DNA from: JASGDC01 sp047605865
GTDB taxonomy: Bacteria; Actinomycetota; Actinomycetes; Actinomycetales; Micrococcaceae
Assembly (NCBI GenBank): GCA_047605865.1
Contig: JASGFC010000012.1
Span: 1-49,543 of the forward strand
Reading direction: 5' to 3'
Length of the DNA: 49,543 nt
In this document: positions 26,929 to 35,345 of the stretch, in pieces
Position numbering within the stretch: the first letter of the stretch is position 1
Layout: each line of letters starts with the position of its first letter
Notes under the pieces: model-generated
The model's database searches: none
The model's input: only the letters and a program-made list of their open reading frames with translations
Told to the model about the DNA's origin: nothing
Made by a program: the position numbers and the translations under genes

Positions 26929-28041
26929 TTACGTTCCCGCTGAGATTTCACTAACAGTTACCCATTCTGCAAAGAAGAAGCCAAGGGCAACAGCTACAAA
27001 GAGAATACAGGCAATCCAAAAACGGACTACAATGGTTACTTCTTTCCATCCTAAAATTTCAAAATGGTGTTGTAATGGAGCCATTTTAAACAACCTCTTG
27101 CCCCCAGAATACTTAAAATAACCAACTTGTAGCAAAACCGAAGATGCAATGGTTACAAAAAGTCCACCCAAAATTGGAAGCATCAACTCTGTGTGAGTAA
27201 GAATGGCAAGTCCACCAATTGCAGCTCCCAGGGACAGAGACCCAGTATCACCCATAAAGATTTGTGCCGGATTTGTATTCCACCATAAGAATCCTACGCA
27301 AGCTCCCACTAAAGCAGCAGACAGTACAGAAAGATCTCGTGGATCTCTTACTTCATAGCAGGAATGTACATTTGATAAGAGACGTTGACAATCATGAAAA
27401 CTTTGGAAGATTGTCATAATTAAATATGCGCTGAAGACTAAGGCAGCAGCACCTGCAGCAAGTCCATCTAGGCCATCAGCAAGGTTAACACCATTACTGA
27501 TACTGACAATGATTAAGTTACTCCATAGAATGAAAAGAATGAGTCCAATAGCTGGAATACCCCAGAGAGCCAAATTCAACCAGTTGATATCGCGAATGAA
27601 CGAAATTTTTTCACTGGCAGGGGTAATCCCATTTTTATCAGGAAAATTAATTGCAAGTATTGCAAAAAGCGTACCAACCAGAAGTTGCCCACAAATTTTT
27701 GTCCACTCAGTTAACCCTAAATTCTGTTTTCGTGAAATCTTAAGGTAGTCATCTAAAAAGCCTACAATACACATTCCTACAACAAGGAAGAGAAAAACAA
27801 GACCTGAGGCACTTGGAGGATTATAAAAAACTAAATGAGCAAAAAAATAAGATAGAACTACCGAGGCAACGATGACAACGCCACCCATGGTAGGAGTTCC
27901 ACGTTTTACGTGATGAGAATCTGGTCCGTCTTCGCGGATAAACTGGCCGTATTCGGCTTTCTGTAACCTTTTAATATAAAGAGGAGTTCCTAACAACGAA
28001 ATTATTAGGGCCAAAAAACCAGCTAATAGAATCTCAATCAA
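26929..28041 (-). CDS. mraY: Phospho-N-acetylmuramoyl-pentapeptide transferase
   Basis: Polytopic enzyme that moves phospho-MurNAc-pentapeptide onto undecaprenyl phosphate to give lipid I. About ten membrane spans. Family marks: KRGTPTMGGVVIVASVVLSY, GFLDDYLKISRKQNLGL (Asp-rich catalytic motif), NGVNLADGLDGLAAGAAALV, MGDTGSLSLGAAIGGLAI and PLQHHFEILGWKE. 370 residues. The start codon is TTG at 28041, supported by AGGAG eight bases upstream within the end of murF; no ATG is placed as well. Confidence 0.95.
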   Translation of the reverse strand: MIEILLAGFLALIISLLGTPLYIKRLQKAEYGQFIREDGPDSHHVKRGTPTMGGVVIVASVVLSYFFAHLVFYNPPSASGLVFLFLVVGMCIVGFLDDYLKISRKQNLGLTEWTKICGQLLVGTLFAILAINFPDKNGITPASEKISFIRDINWLNLALWGIPAIGLILFILWSNLIIVSISNGVNLADGLDGLAAGAAALVFSAYLIMTIFQSFHDCQRLLSNVHSCYEVRDPRDLSVLSAALVGACVGFLWWNTNPAQIFMGDTGSLSLGAAIGGLAILTHTELMLPILGGLFVTIASSVLLQVGYFKYSGGKRLFKMAPLQHHFEILGWKEVTIVVRFWIACILFVAVALGFFFAEWVTVSEISAGT

Positions 28042-28046
28042 TTCTC

Positions 28047-29486
28047 TTACTCCTGCATATTCTTAAAGTCAGACGGAGGTAATTCTAAAATTTCCTCACC
28101 TAAATATCCTAACTTGGATCCGTTGGAAGATTTGAATAACACAACGTCATCGGGCAATAATTCTTGCAAAAGTATTTTTTTAGCTTCAGCAAAATCTTCA
28201 GCAAAATAGGCTTCATTTCCCCATGAACCTTCAAGGTGTGCAGCATTGAAAATTGCTTTAGCGCCCTGACCAACTACTAGTAACTTTGAAATATTCAGTC
28301 TGACTACTTGTCGGCCAATGGAATCGTGCTGTTCAATAACATCATCGCCTAGTTCTAACATTTCACCGAGTACTGCCCATGTTCGCCTACCTTGACCAAC
28401 TTTAGCTAAAGTTTGTAAAGCAGCTTTCATGGATTCGGGGTTAGCATTATAGGCATCATTAATAACGGTAAAGCCAGCTGGACTTTCATCGCGTTGCATA
28501 CGCCACTTGCTCATGTCCTGTTTTGTATTAAGCGCCTGAGCAATATCTTTTGTGTTGATTCCAATGCTGTAAGCTGCTGCAGCAGCGGCAAGCATATTAG
28601 TAACATGATGTTCACCCATCAGATGCCCGTCGATATGTTGTGAACTTCCATCAGGGAAAATGAGATCACAATGCGGGTAAGAAAAATCATCAATTTTTAC
28701 ATTGCGAGCAACAACTACGTTGTCTAGTTCTTTATCTTGAGAGCTAAACCAGCAAATAGGAGCCTTCGTGCGGTTTTTCATTGCTGCGACTTGAGCATCA
28801 TCTGCATTCAAAACTGCAATCTGATCAGGCCCAAGATCTTCAACCATTTCGCCTTTGGCAATAGCAATCTTATCTGCACCTCCAAAGCCTCCTGCATGTG
28901 CTGTACCTACAATAAGCACTACGCCCACATCTGGGTGAACCATATTACATAGATACCGAATATTACCTATAGCATCTGCGCCCATTTCAACAACTAAATA
29001 CTGAGTTTCTTCAGTGCACTTAAAGACTGTTAGCGGCACCCCTACCTCACTGTTGTAGGATCCTTGAGGAGCAACAGTTGGACCGACTTGAGAAAAGATA
29101 GCATTAAGTAAATCTTTAGTAGTGGTCTTGCCAGCAGAACCAGTAATAGCAACTACTTTCATGTTGTTGTGAGTACGGAGACGTTTGACAATTTCAGCAG
29201 CAATGAGTCCCATGGCAAGAATGACATCTTTGACAATAATACTTGGTACAACTTTGCCGTTGACCTGAACTTCTCTTTCACACAGTACTAAAGTGGCACC
29301 ACTATCCAAAGCTTTAGGGATGAAATGATGTCCATCCGTAGTTTCTCCTGGCTTTGCTACAAAAAGATAACCTGCGCTTACTTCACGTGAATCAGTAGTT
29401 ACACCACTAAAAACTTCAGTTGCAGGGTCACAGCGCAACTGACCCGAAGTAACATCTGCAATATCTTGTGCAGTTAAAGTAATCAT
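28047..29486 (-). CDS. murF: UDP-MurNAc-tripeptide–D-alanyl-D-alanine ligase
   Basis: Adds the D-Ala-D-Ala dipeptide, completing the UDP-MurNAc-pentapeptide. GVTTDSREVSAGYLFVAKPG; ATP loop ITGSAGKTTTKDLL; EMGADAIGNIRYLCNMVHPD; NDAYNANPESMKAAL and TWAVLGEMLELGD are typical. 479 residues. The ATG overlaps the murE stop (ATGA), and mraY follows after five bases. Confidence 0.95.
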   Translation of the reverse strand: MITLTAQDIADVTSGQLRCDPATEVFSGVTTDSREVSAGYLFVAKPGETTDGHHFIPKALDSGATLVLCEREVQVNGKVVPSIIVKDVILAMGLIAAEIVKRLRTHNNMKVVAITGSAGKTTTKDLLNAIFSQVGPTVAPQGSYNSEVGVPLTVFKCTEETQYLVVEMGADAIGNIRYLCNMVHPDVGVVLIVGTAHAGGFGGADKIAIAKGEMVEDLGPDQIAVLNADDAQVAAMKNRTKAPICWFSSQDKELDNVVVARNVKIDDFSYPHCDLIFPDGSSQHIDGHLMGEHHVTNMLAAAAAAYSIGINTKDIAQALNTKQDMSKWRMQRDESPAGFTVINDAYNANPESMKAALQTLAKVGQGRRTWAVLGEMLELGDDVIEQHDSIGRQVVRLNISKLLVVGQGAKAIFNAAHLEGSWGNEAYFAEDFAEAKKILLQELLPDDVVLFKSSNGSKLGYLGEEILELPPSDFKNMQE

Positions 29487-31036
29487 TTAATGCGATCTGC
29501 CTTCTTAAAACGTTTATTAAGCGCAGTGGAAAGAATTTCACGATCATCAAGTTGGATATCTTCACCCATAACCTCTTGTACTGTTTCATGCCCTCGTCCA
29601 GCAACAAGAATTGTGTCTTTATTTCGTGCTAGTTTCACTGCTTTCTTAATGGCTTTTTCACGTGGAGCAATATTTAAAATTTCTACCTCTGGTTTTTCTT
29701 GAGCAGCTTTTACTGCACCAGCAACTAGTTGATCACGAATTGGTGCTGCTGGTTCACCGTGAGGATCATCGTCAGTAATAATAACAATATCTGCTCCCTC
29801 AACTGCAATACGTCCCATATCTTCACGCTTGGTAGTATCACGTTCACCTGTTGCGCCAAAAACAATAATGAGTTTGCCATCTTCATCTTGTGGACGCACA
29901 GCATCCATAGCAAGCACCATAGCATTAGGATTATGAGCAAAATCAACAATTGAAGCTGGTTTATGTGCAATAACCTGCATACGACCAGGAACATCTGTTG
30001 AGAAAGGTTGTTTGTGATCAAGCGCACTTTGAAGTCGGTTCACATCCACACCAGATTCGTAAATCATGACTGTGGCAAGCGCAGCATTAGCAACATTGAA
30101 CATTCCTGGAATTCCCACTTTAACTTCAAGTTCCGTACCATCTTGGTGAGTTAACGTGAACACATGCCCCACACCATTTCTATGGCACTCGCTCACATGC
30201 CATATAGCATCTGAAGCTGTTATAGAAAGAGTAACAACATCGATATCAGCTTGTGCTGCAAGCTTTTTGCCCCAATGATCATCTACAATAACCACTCCAC
30301 GCTTAGCATGCTGCTTGGTAAAGAGCTTTGCTTTTCTTTCAAAGTACTCTTCCATTGTGCCGTGCAAATCTAGGTGGTCTTGCGTAAGGTTGGTAAAACC
30401 AACAACGTCATACATAATTCCATCAACACGATTAAACTCAAGGGCGTGAGAAGAAACTTCCATAACAGTAGCTGTTATATCTTTTTCATTCATAACAGAC
30501 AAGATGCCATGCACATCATGAGCCTCTGGGGTTGTTAAAACACTTGGGATAGGCTCATCACCTGCAAGAATTTCTATCGTGCCAATTAAACCAGTCTTAT
30601 GCCCAAGAGCTGCAAGAAGAGATCGAATGAAGTAACTTGTAGTGGTTTTACCATTAGTACCAGTCAAACCAAACATTTGAGGTGTCTTTTGATCTGTACC
30701 ATAAAGTTGCGTAGCCAGTTGGGCAAGTGCAGCCCTGGGATCATCAATAACATACCAAGGGACTTTAGCCACCTCTGATTTTGATTCTTGAAGAATATCT
30801 ATGCCAGCTTTATCCGTTAAAATAGCTACTGCGCCATGGTTGATGGCTTGTTGAGCATATTTGGCTCCGTGAGTTTTAGCTCCCGGCAAAGCCAGGTATA
30901 AATCACCAGTATGAATAGAATTAGTATTGAGTGCTAAACCTGAGACTTGTACAGCAGATTCCGAAGCTACAGCCTGAGCGCCGATGCTCTTCATTAAGGT
31001 ATCAAGGTCACTTGTCTTAATATTTTGTGGTCGCAT
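29483..31036 (-). CDS. murE: UDP-MurNAc-dipeptide–diamino acid ligase MurE (probably L-Lys or L-Orn adding)
   Basis: Adds the third residue of the stem peptide. ATP loop LTGTNGKTTTSYF; MEVSSHALEFNRVDG, FTNLTQDHLDLHG, FAHNPNAM and the C-terminal FGATGERDTTKREDMGRIA identify the family. The amino-acid specificity loop is DDDPHGE (residues 422–428) where DAP-adding enzymes have DNPRxE; the Arg that contacts the extra carboxylate of meso-DAP is His here. This points to L-Lys or L-Orn, an inference from the motif alone. 517 residues. AGGAAG lies seven bases before the ATG. Confidence 0.94.
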   Translation of the reverse strand: MRPQNIKTSDLDTLMKSIGAQAVASESAVQVSGLALNTNSIHTGDLYLALPGAKTHGAKYAQQAINHGAVAILTDKAGIDILQESKSEVAKVPWYVIDDPRAALAQLATQLYGTDQKTPQMFGLTGTNGKTTTSYFIRSLLAALGHKTGLIGTIEILAGDEPIPSVLTTPEAHDVHGILSVMNEKDITATVMEVSSHALEFNRVDGIMYDVVGFTNLTQDHLDLHGTMEEYFERKAKLFTKQHAKRGVVIVDDHWGKKLAAQADIDVVTLSITASDAIWHVSECHRNGVGHVFTLTHQDGTELEVKVGIPGMFNVANAALATVMIYESGVDVNRLQSALDHKQPFSTDVPGRMQVIAHKPASIVDFAHNPNAMVLAMDAVRPQDEDGKLIIVFGATGERDTTKREDMGRIAVEGADIVIITDDDPHGEPAAPIRDQLVAGAVKAAQEKPEVEILNIAPREKAIKKAVKLARNKDTILVAGRGHETVQEVMGEDIQLDDREILSTALNKRFKKADRIK

Positions 31037-31047
31037 ATTGAATCTTC

Positions 31048-32901
31048 CTAATTAATAACACTTCCGTCATACGTTACTGCAAGACGTTCTGTCTGTGGAG
31101 TTGAGGCTGGAACAGCATAAGTTTGTAGAGTTTGTTCCATAACGTCTTTAACAACAGGTGCAGCAATCTGCTCACCCCAAATAGAAGTAACTGGGCGTTG
31201 GAATGTTGCGTTGATAACGAACCTAGGATTATCCATTGGTGCCACACCAATGAATGATGAGGTACTTCCATCAAAGCCTTTTCCATCTTTAGATGCTGCC
31301 TCTGCAGTACCTGTCTTACCACCCATGCGGTAGTTTGCCATTTTTGCAAAGTGTCCACCACCATCAGCTACAACTGATTCGAGAAGTTTTCTTGATTTAT
31401 CTGCAGTTTCATCAGAAACAACACGGGTTGAAGGTGGCTGAGGCATGACCTCTTCATGGCCATTTTCATCAATGACAGATTCTACGATTCGAGGTGGAAT
31501 TCTTACGCCGTTATTGGCAAGAGTTGCATAGGATTCAGTCATTTGTAAACTTGTTGTTGAGAAACCTTGACCAAAGAGAATCGTTTGCTTAGTACGATCA
31601 TCCATATCTGAGGCCTTATGGACAACACCCCCAGATTCACCTGGAAGTTCAATACCTGTTGGCTGTCCAAAACCAAACTTTGTCAGATAATCAACTCTTT
31701 GTTGAGTGGTAAGTTTCTCATCCATCATGAGCGTACCTGTGTTTGAAGATTGCGACAAAATACCAGCAACTGTAACATTTTCATCAGCGTGGACATGCGA
31801 ATCTTTGTAGAGCTGATTTCCGATTTGCAATGTATAAGGAATCACAAATCTGGTATCTGGTTCAACGTAGCCTTCTTGCATGGAAGCTGCGGCAAATATC
31901 TGTTTTGCCACTGATCCAGGTTCATAGACTTCAGAAACATTCCTGTTGTATCGATGTTCTTCATCAGTTTTTTCTGGGTTGTTAGGATCAACTGTTTGAT
32001 CAGCTGCCATAGCAACAACCTTACCTGTTTTGATATCTAAGACAGTAATCATGACCCAGTCGGACTTAGTTTTAGCTCTATTCTCAGCAGCAGCTTGTTG
32101 CGCGTATGCTTGAATATCAGCATTGAGAGTTAGTTTAACGGTCTTTCCATCAACTGCTGGAGTTTCCTCAGTAGGGGCTGTAGCAATACGAATACCATCA
32201 GCACCTCGCTCAAAGGTTCGTTCTCCGTCTGTACCTTTGAGAATGTCATCTTGGCTTTGTTCAATTCCGGCAAGTGGACCATCGTTGTTGGTAAATCCTA
32301 CAACGTTACCAGCAACCTGACCAAAGGGATAAACACGTTTGCTGGTCTCATCAGCGCCTAACCATGGGATTTTTAGGGCATCAATTTTAGCTTTTGTAGC
32401 TGGATCTACATCTTTTTTCACATAAGCAAAAGTACGCTCATCCATTGGTTTTGAGGTATCGCCTTCAAAAGCTTTCCTGACATCGTCTTGGCTCATTCCT
32501 AAAATTCCTGCGACATCAGAAACTGTTCTATCAACTGTAACAACCTGCTGTTGACCATCTTCAGTGCGTTCAACTTGATCAACATTTTTCGGTGTCACCA
32601 CGATATCGTAACGGGTAACGTTTTCTGCTAAAACTTTTCCATTAGAATCAAGAATTTGACCACGTTTAGCTGGAATTACTGTTTTTGAAATTCTACGTTC
32701 TTGTGCCTCTTGAGCTAATTTTCTATCGAAACCCTGCAGATACAACAATGCTATTGAAAGTATGCAAAAACCTGCCAATAACACCCAAGCTAAGTGCTTG
32801 AATCGTATTCTTGAGCTAACAGGTTTTGCTGAAGTTGCTGCCTTTTTGGCACGATTGAATAAATCAGTGTACCACTGGCCGGAATTCTTCTGTGCTTTCA
32901 T
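31048..32901 (-). CDS. ftsI: Septal transpeptidase FtsI (PBP class B)
   Basis: Crosslinks septal peptidoglycan, partner of FtsW. Short cytoplasmic N-terminus, one membrane span (LAWVLLAGFCILSIALLYL), PBP dimer domain (KRGQILDSNGKVLAENVTRY) and transpeptidase domain with active-site SxxK in YEPGSVAKQIF, SxN in LSQSSNTGTL and KTG in MGGKTGTAEA. A frame extension gives a TTG at 32904, but the ATG at 32901 has GGGAG six bases upstream and overlaps the ftsL stop as TGATG. About 617 residues, full length. Confidence 0.95.
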   Translation of the reverse strand: MKAQKNSGQWYTDLFNRAKKAATSAKPVSSRIRFKHLAWVLLAGFCILSIALLYLQGFDRKLAQEAQERRISKTVIPAKRGQILDSNGKVLAENVTRYDIVVTPKNVDQVERTEDGQQQVVTVDRTVSDVAGILGMSQDDVRKAFEGDTSKPMDERTFAYVKKDVDPATKAKIDALKIPWLGADETSKRVYPFGQVAGNVVGFTNNDGPLAGIEQSQDDILKGTDGERTFERGADGIRIATAPTEETPAVDGKTVKLTLNADIQAYAQQAAAENRAKTKSDWVMITVLDIKTGKVVAMAADQTVDPNNPEKTDEEHRYNRNVSEVYEPGSVAKQIFAAASMQEGYVEPDTRFVIPYTLQIGNQLYKDSHVHADENVTVAGILSQSSNTGTLMMDEKLTTQQRVDYLTKFGFGQPTGIELPGESGGVVHKASDMDDRTKQTILFGQGFSTTSLQMTESYATLANNGVRIPPRIVESVIDENGHEEVMPQPPSTRVVSDETADKSRKLLESVVADGGGHFAKMANYRMGGKTGTAEAASKDGKGFDGSTSSFIGVAPMDNPRFVINATFQRPVTSIWGEQIAAPVVKDVMEQTLQTYAVPASTPQTERLAVTYDGSVIN

Positions 32902-33545
32902 CAATTGCTCCCCGTATTCTGAGGTGTTGGTTGATTTGTTGTAGCACTTGCTGTCGGTGTTGCGGTATCAGTAGCAGTAGGATCTTTTTGCTCAGGTGGA
33001 ACGATTGTTCCACCATTTAAGCTGTTTATATCATCGCTTGATGTGTCTGCTTGTGTAGCTTGTGCATTGGTATCAGTTGAGCCGTTAACACCTACTTGAG
33101 GGATTCCACCTAAGGCTGCGTAATCAACGGTAGCTTTAGCCTGAGGACTTGGAACGTTGATAATATTTCCAGTATTGAGATCAATCATTGCAGGATCTTG
33201 TTGGCTGACCATTCCCATACTAAGTGCTTTTCGAGCTAAGTTTTGCGGAGCCTGATTTTTCTGAATATTATCATTAAGTTGCTGAGTTTGAAGCTCAAGA
33301 TCATCACGTTGCTCTGTTAAACCAACACCTTGATATTGCACTTGATAGACATAAATATTCATCATCATGACAACTGCAACTGTAGCTAAAAGAGCAAGTG
33401 CACAAAGAAGTGGAAAGAGAATTGAACGTTCAGAGGTTTCCAATTCTTTAATGACTTGGGTTTCAGGTGAACGAACATGGCGTCCATCATCTTGGGTTTG
33501 GGAACTAGTAGATAATTTATCTTTTAAATCTTTAATCAAAGACAT
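32901..33545 (-). CDS. ftsL: FtsL-like septum formation initiator
   Basis: Assigned by position between rsmH and ftsI and by architecture: about 45 cytoplasmic residues, one membrane span (LFPLLCALALLATVAVVMMM), then a short extracellular coiled coil (TEQRDDLELQTQQLNDNIQK, with NLARKALSMGMV after it). The last 90 residues are a Thr/Ala/Pro/Asn-rich, probably disordered extracellular tail, unusual in length for FtsL. About 214 residues. Sequence conservation in this family is weak, so identification rests on context. Confidence 0.8.
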   Translation of the reverse strand: MSLIKDLKDKLSTSSQTQDDGRHVRSPETQVIKELETSERSILFPLLCALALLATVAVVMMMNIYVYQVQYQGVGLTEQRDDLELQTQQLNDNIQKNQAPQNLARKALSMGMVSQQDPAMIDLNTGNIINVPSPQAKATVDYAALGGIPQVGVNGSTDTNAQATQADTSSDDINSLNGGTIVPPEQKDPTATDTATPTASATTNQPTPQNTGSN

Positions 33546-33575
33546 CTTTAATACTGCTCCTTTCCCATACCCTAT

Positions 33576-34541
33576 TTATGATTTTCTAATTCGCTCAACT
33601 GTTCTAAGTCTAACGGAAGTTGCTCTAGAATTCTGCTGTATTTCATCATTTGTTGCAGATTCTGCTCCTTTAGTTATTAACTTCAAATAAGGCTTATGTT
33701 GCTCAAGTTCAACAGGTAAATCAAGTGGTGCTGAAGACCTACTGCCTTTAACAAAATAATCTTTAACTATTTTATCTTCTAAAGAATGATATGACATAGC
33801 CACGATGCGCCCACCAACTGCAAGATGCTCAATAGCTGCAGGAATAGCTTGTTTTAGAATTTCTAGTTCTTGATTTACTTCAATACGTAGAGCCTGAAAG
33901 CTCCTCTTTGCAGGATGTCCACCTTTCTTGCCAGCTGCAACTGGAACCGCTGCTCTAATGCTTTGGACAAGTTGATCAGTAGTTTCAAAAGGTTGTATTT
34001 CACGTTTCTTCACAATCTCACTGGCAATTTTATGGGCGAAACGCTCTTGCCCATAGTCTTTGAGTATTTGTTTCAGTTCTGTAAAACTATACGTGTTCAC
34101 AACCTCTTGAGCTGTTAATTCTGCTGTATCGTCCATTCGCATATCGAGCGGAGCATCATATGAGTAGGCAAAACCTCGTTCTCTTTCATCAAGCTGATAG
34201 GATGATACACCTAAGTCAAACAACACTGCGTTTACTTGATTCATCTTTGCTTTGGCCAAAGCTTGTCCAATTTCAGAGTAGAGGCCATGATAAAAAGTTA
34301 CTCTATCTAGATGTTTGTGCAGTCTTCTTTTTGCAAGTTCAATAGCTTGTGCATCGCGATCAATACAAATCAGATGTACAGCGGGAAAACGTTGAAGAAT
34401 TTCAAGTGAGTGCCCACCCATACCTAAAGTGGCATCAATGACTACAGGGTGCTGAACTCCTTCTATAGCAGGGGACATTAACTCAAGGCATCGATTGAGA
34501 AGAACTGGAGTATGTAGCTGGGCTACATCTTTGCTGTCCAT
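33576..34541 (-). CDS. rsmH: 16S rRNA (cytosine-N4) methyltransferase RsmH (MraW)
   Basis: Methylates C1402 of 16S rRNA using SAM. HTPVLLNRCLELMSP; DATLGMGGHSLEILQRFP (SAM loop); DRDAQAIELAKRRL; VLFDLGVSSYQLDERERGFA; DAPLDMRMDDT; FQALRIEVNQEL; YHSLEDKIVKDYF. 321 residues. AAGGAG lies four bases before the ATG. The 167 bases between mraZ and rsmH hold a structured RNA element ending in a U-run. Confidence 0.96.
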   Translation of the reverse strand: MDSKDVAQLHTPVLLNRCLELMSPAIEGVQHPVVIDATLGMGGHSLEILQRFPAVHLICIDRDAQAIELAKRRLHKHLDRVTFYHGLYSEIGQALAKAKMNQVNAVLFDLGVSSYQLDERERGFAYSYDAPLDMRMDDTAELTAQEVVNTYSFTELKQILKDYGQERFAHKIASEIVKKREIQPFETTDQLVQSIRAAVPVAAGKKGGHPAKRSFQALRIEVNQELEILKQAIPAAIEHLAVGGRIVAMSYHSLEDKIVKDYFVKGSRSSAPLDLPVELEQHKPYLKLITKGAESATNDEIQQNSRATSVRLRTVERIRKS

Positions 34542-34578
34542 AAATCTCCTTGAATAAACTTACTACATGATGAGGCAT

Positions 34579-34711
34579 AAAAAAACTGTAGTACCAGACC
34601 CTCACCGCTCTTTAGACCAGCCATTGGGGAAGAATGTCTGGGCTTATAGAGCCTGCCATTGGGGAAGAATGTCAGGATCAATAGCGGTTAGAGGATCTCA
34701 TACTACAGTTA
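34579..34711 (-). ncRNA. Structured cis-regulatory RNA (mraW-motif-like) with terminator upstream of rsmH
   Basis: In transcript direction a left arm (34710 down to 34683) begins inside the mraZ stop codon and pairs with 34609–34584. It gives 10 perfect pairs (AACUGUAGUA with UACUACAGUU), an inner run of about 8 pairs including a U·G, and 6 more (ACCGCU with AGCGGU), with one mismatch and a two-base bulge. A run of seven U follows (34585–34579). Enclosed are two 25-nt hairpins (34676–34652 and 34641–34617) sharing ACAUUCUUCCCCAAUGG. Their outer stems differ in a compensating way: CCUG/CAGG against CCAG/CUGG. The CUUCCCC loop upstream of mraW recalls the mraW RNA motif of Actinobacteria (from memory). 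It probably attenuates rsmH and downstream genes. Confidence 0.72.
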
Positions 34712-35140
34712 GAACAATCCTGGAACTACCTCTTCTTCGACTTCTGAGAATGCTTCTTCTTGTTGAGCTACATATTCTTCCCAACGAGCTGCATCCCAGA
34801 TTTCTGCACGATTACCAGCACCTACAACAGCAAGTTCTTTTTCAAGACCTGCATACTCGCGTAATGCTGCTGGAATAATCAAGCGACCTTGCTTATCAGG
34901 AGTTTCATCCGAAGCACCTGATAAGAACAATCTAGTGTAGTTCCTAGCGTTTTTATCAGCTAAAGAAGCTTGCTGAAGCTGTTCAAGAACAACTTCAAAC
35001 TCTTTAGCACTAAAAACATAAAGACAACGATCTTGACCACGAGTCAAAACTAGGCCTTTTGAAAGTTCATCTCTAAACTTTGCTGGAAGGCTCAAGCGAC
35101 CCTTGGCATCAAGTCGAGGAGTATACGTCCCTAAGAACAT
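34709..35140 (-). CDS. mraZ: Transcriptional regulator MraZ
   Basis: First gene of the dcw operon; a DNA-binding protein with two SpoVT/AbrB-like halves that binds repeats upstream of its own gene. MFLGTYTPRLDAKGRLSLPA at the start and the second copy GASDETPDKQGRLIIPAALR are visible, followed by EIWDAARWEEY. 143 residues, normal. GGAGGGG precedes the ATG. Four 10-bp-spaced boxes lie 38–72 bases upstream. The stop codon TAA forms the foot of the RNA stem that follows. Confidence 0.96.
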   Translation of the reverse strand: MFLGTYTPRLDAKGRLSLPAKFRDELSKGLVLTRGQDRCLYVFSAKEFEVVLEQLQQASLADKNARNYTRLFLSGASDETPDKQGRLIIPAALREYAGLEKELAVVGAGNRAEIWDAARWEEYVAQQEEAFSEVEEEVVPGLF

Positions 35141-35177
35141 TTACCCCTCCATTCACTGTCATATTGTTCGTTTATCA

Positions 35178-35212
35178 ACCAACTCATTCCATCTTACTCC
35201 ACTTTATTCCAC
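35178..35212 (-). promoter_or_regulatory. Four 10-bp-spaced MraZ-type boxes upstream of mraZ
   Basis: On the minus strand GTGGA (35212–35208), GTGGA (35202–35198), ATGGA (35192–35188) and TTGGT (35182–35178) repeat with an exact 10-bp period. Known MraZ operators are tandem TGG-containing boxes spaced by one helical turn, so this is probably the autoregulatory operator of mraZ. The two strongest copies are preceded by AAA. Confidence 0.65.
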
Positions 35213-35270
35213 TTTGCATCTTCAAGAACAATTTAATTTTAAAAAAGACCTTTTTAGCTTGATATTTCAA

Positions 35271-35285
35271 GTGGAAAAAAGTGGA
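35271..35285 (+). promoter_or_regulatory. Two GTGGA boxes facing the polyprenyl synthetase gene
   Basis: GTGGA at 35271–35275 and again at 35281–35285 on the plus strand, 10 bp apart, the same box and spacing as in front of mraZ but in the opposite orientation. They lie about 50–60 bases upstream of the -10 of the divergent gene. Confidence 0.5.
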
Positions 35286-35333
35286 ACAAAATTTCAATAC
35301 CTTATCTAATCTCTGTAGCGCATGCTGCACAGG

Positions 35334-35339
35334 TATTAT
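35334..35339 (+). promoter_or_regulatory. -10 box TATTAT, leaderless promoter of the polyprenyl synthetase gene
   Basis: TATTAT followed by six bases (TGAAAT) and the GTG start codon. No ribosome site is seen. Confidence 0.55.
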
Positions 35340-35345
35340 TGAAAT

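Noticed and set aside
34620..34673. Two 19-bp direct repeats spaced like a mini CRISPR or iteron pair
   Set aside because: Only two copies, no cas genes or further repeats, and the sequences are fully accounted for as two hairpins in the mraZ–rsmH transcript.
34567..34878. 103-residue plus-strand frame across the mraZ–rsmH gap
   Set aside because: Its sequence is the complement of the structured RNA and the mraZ 3' end; the repeated segment explains its odd composition.
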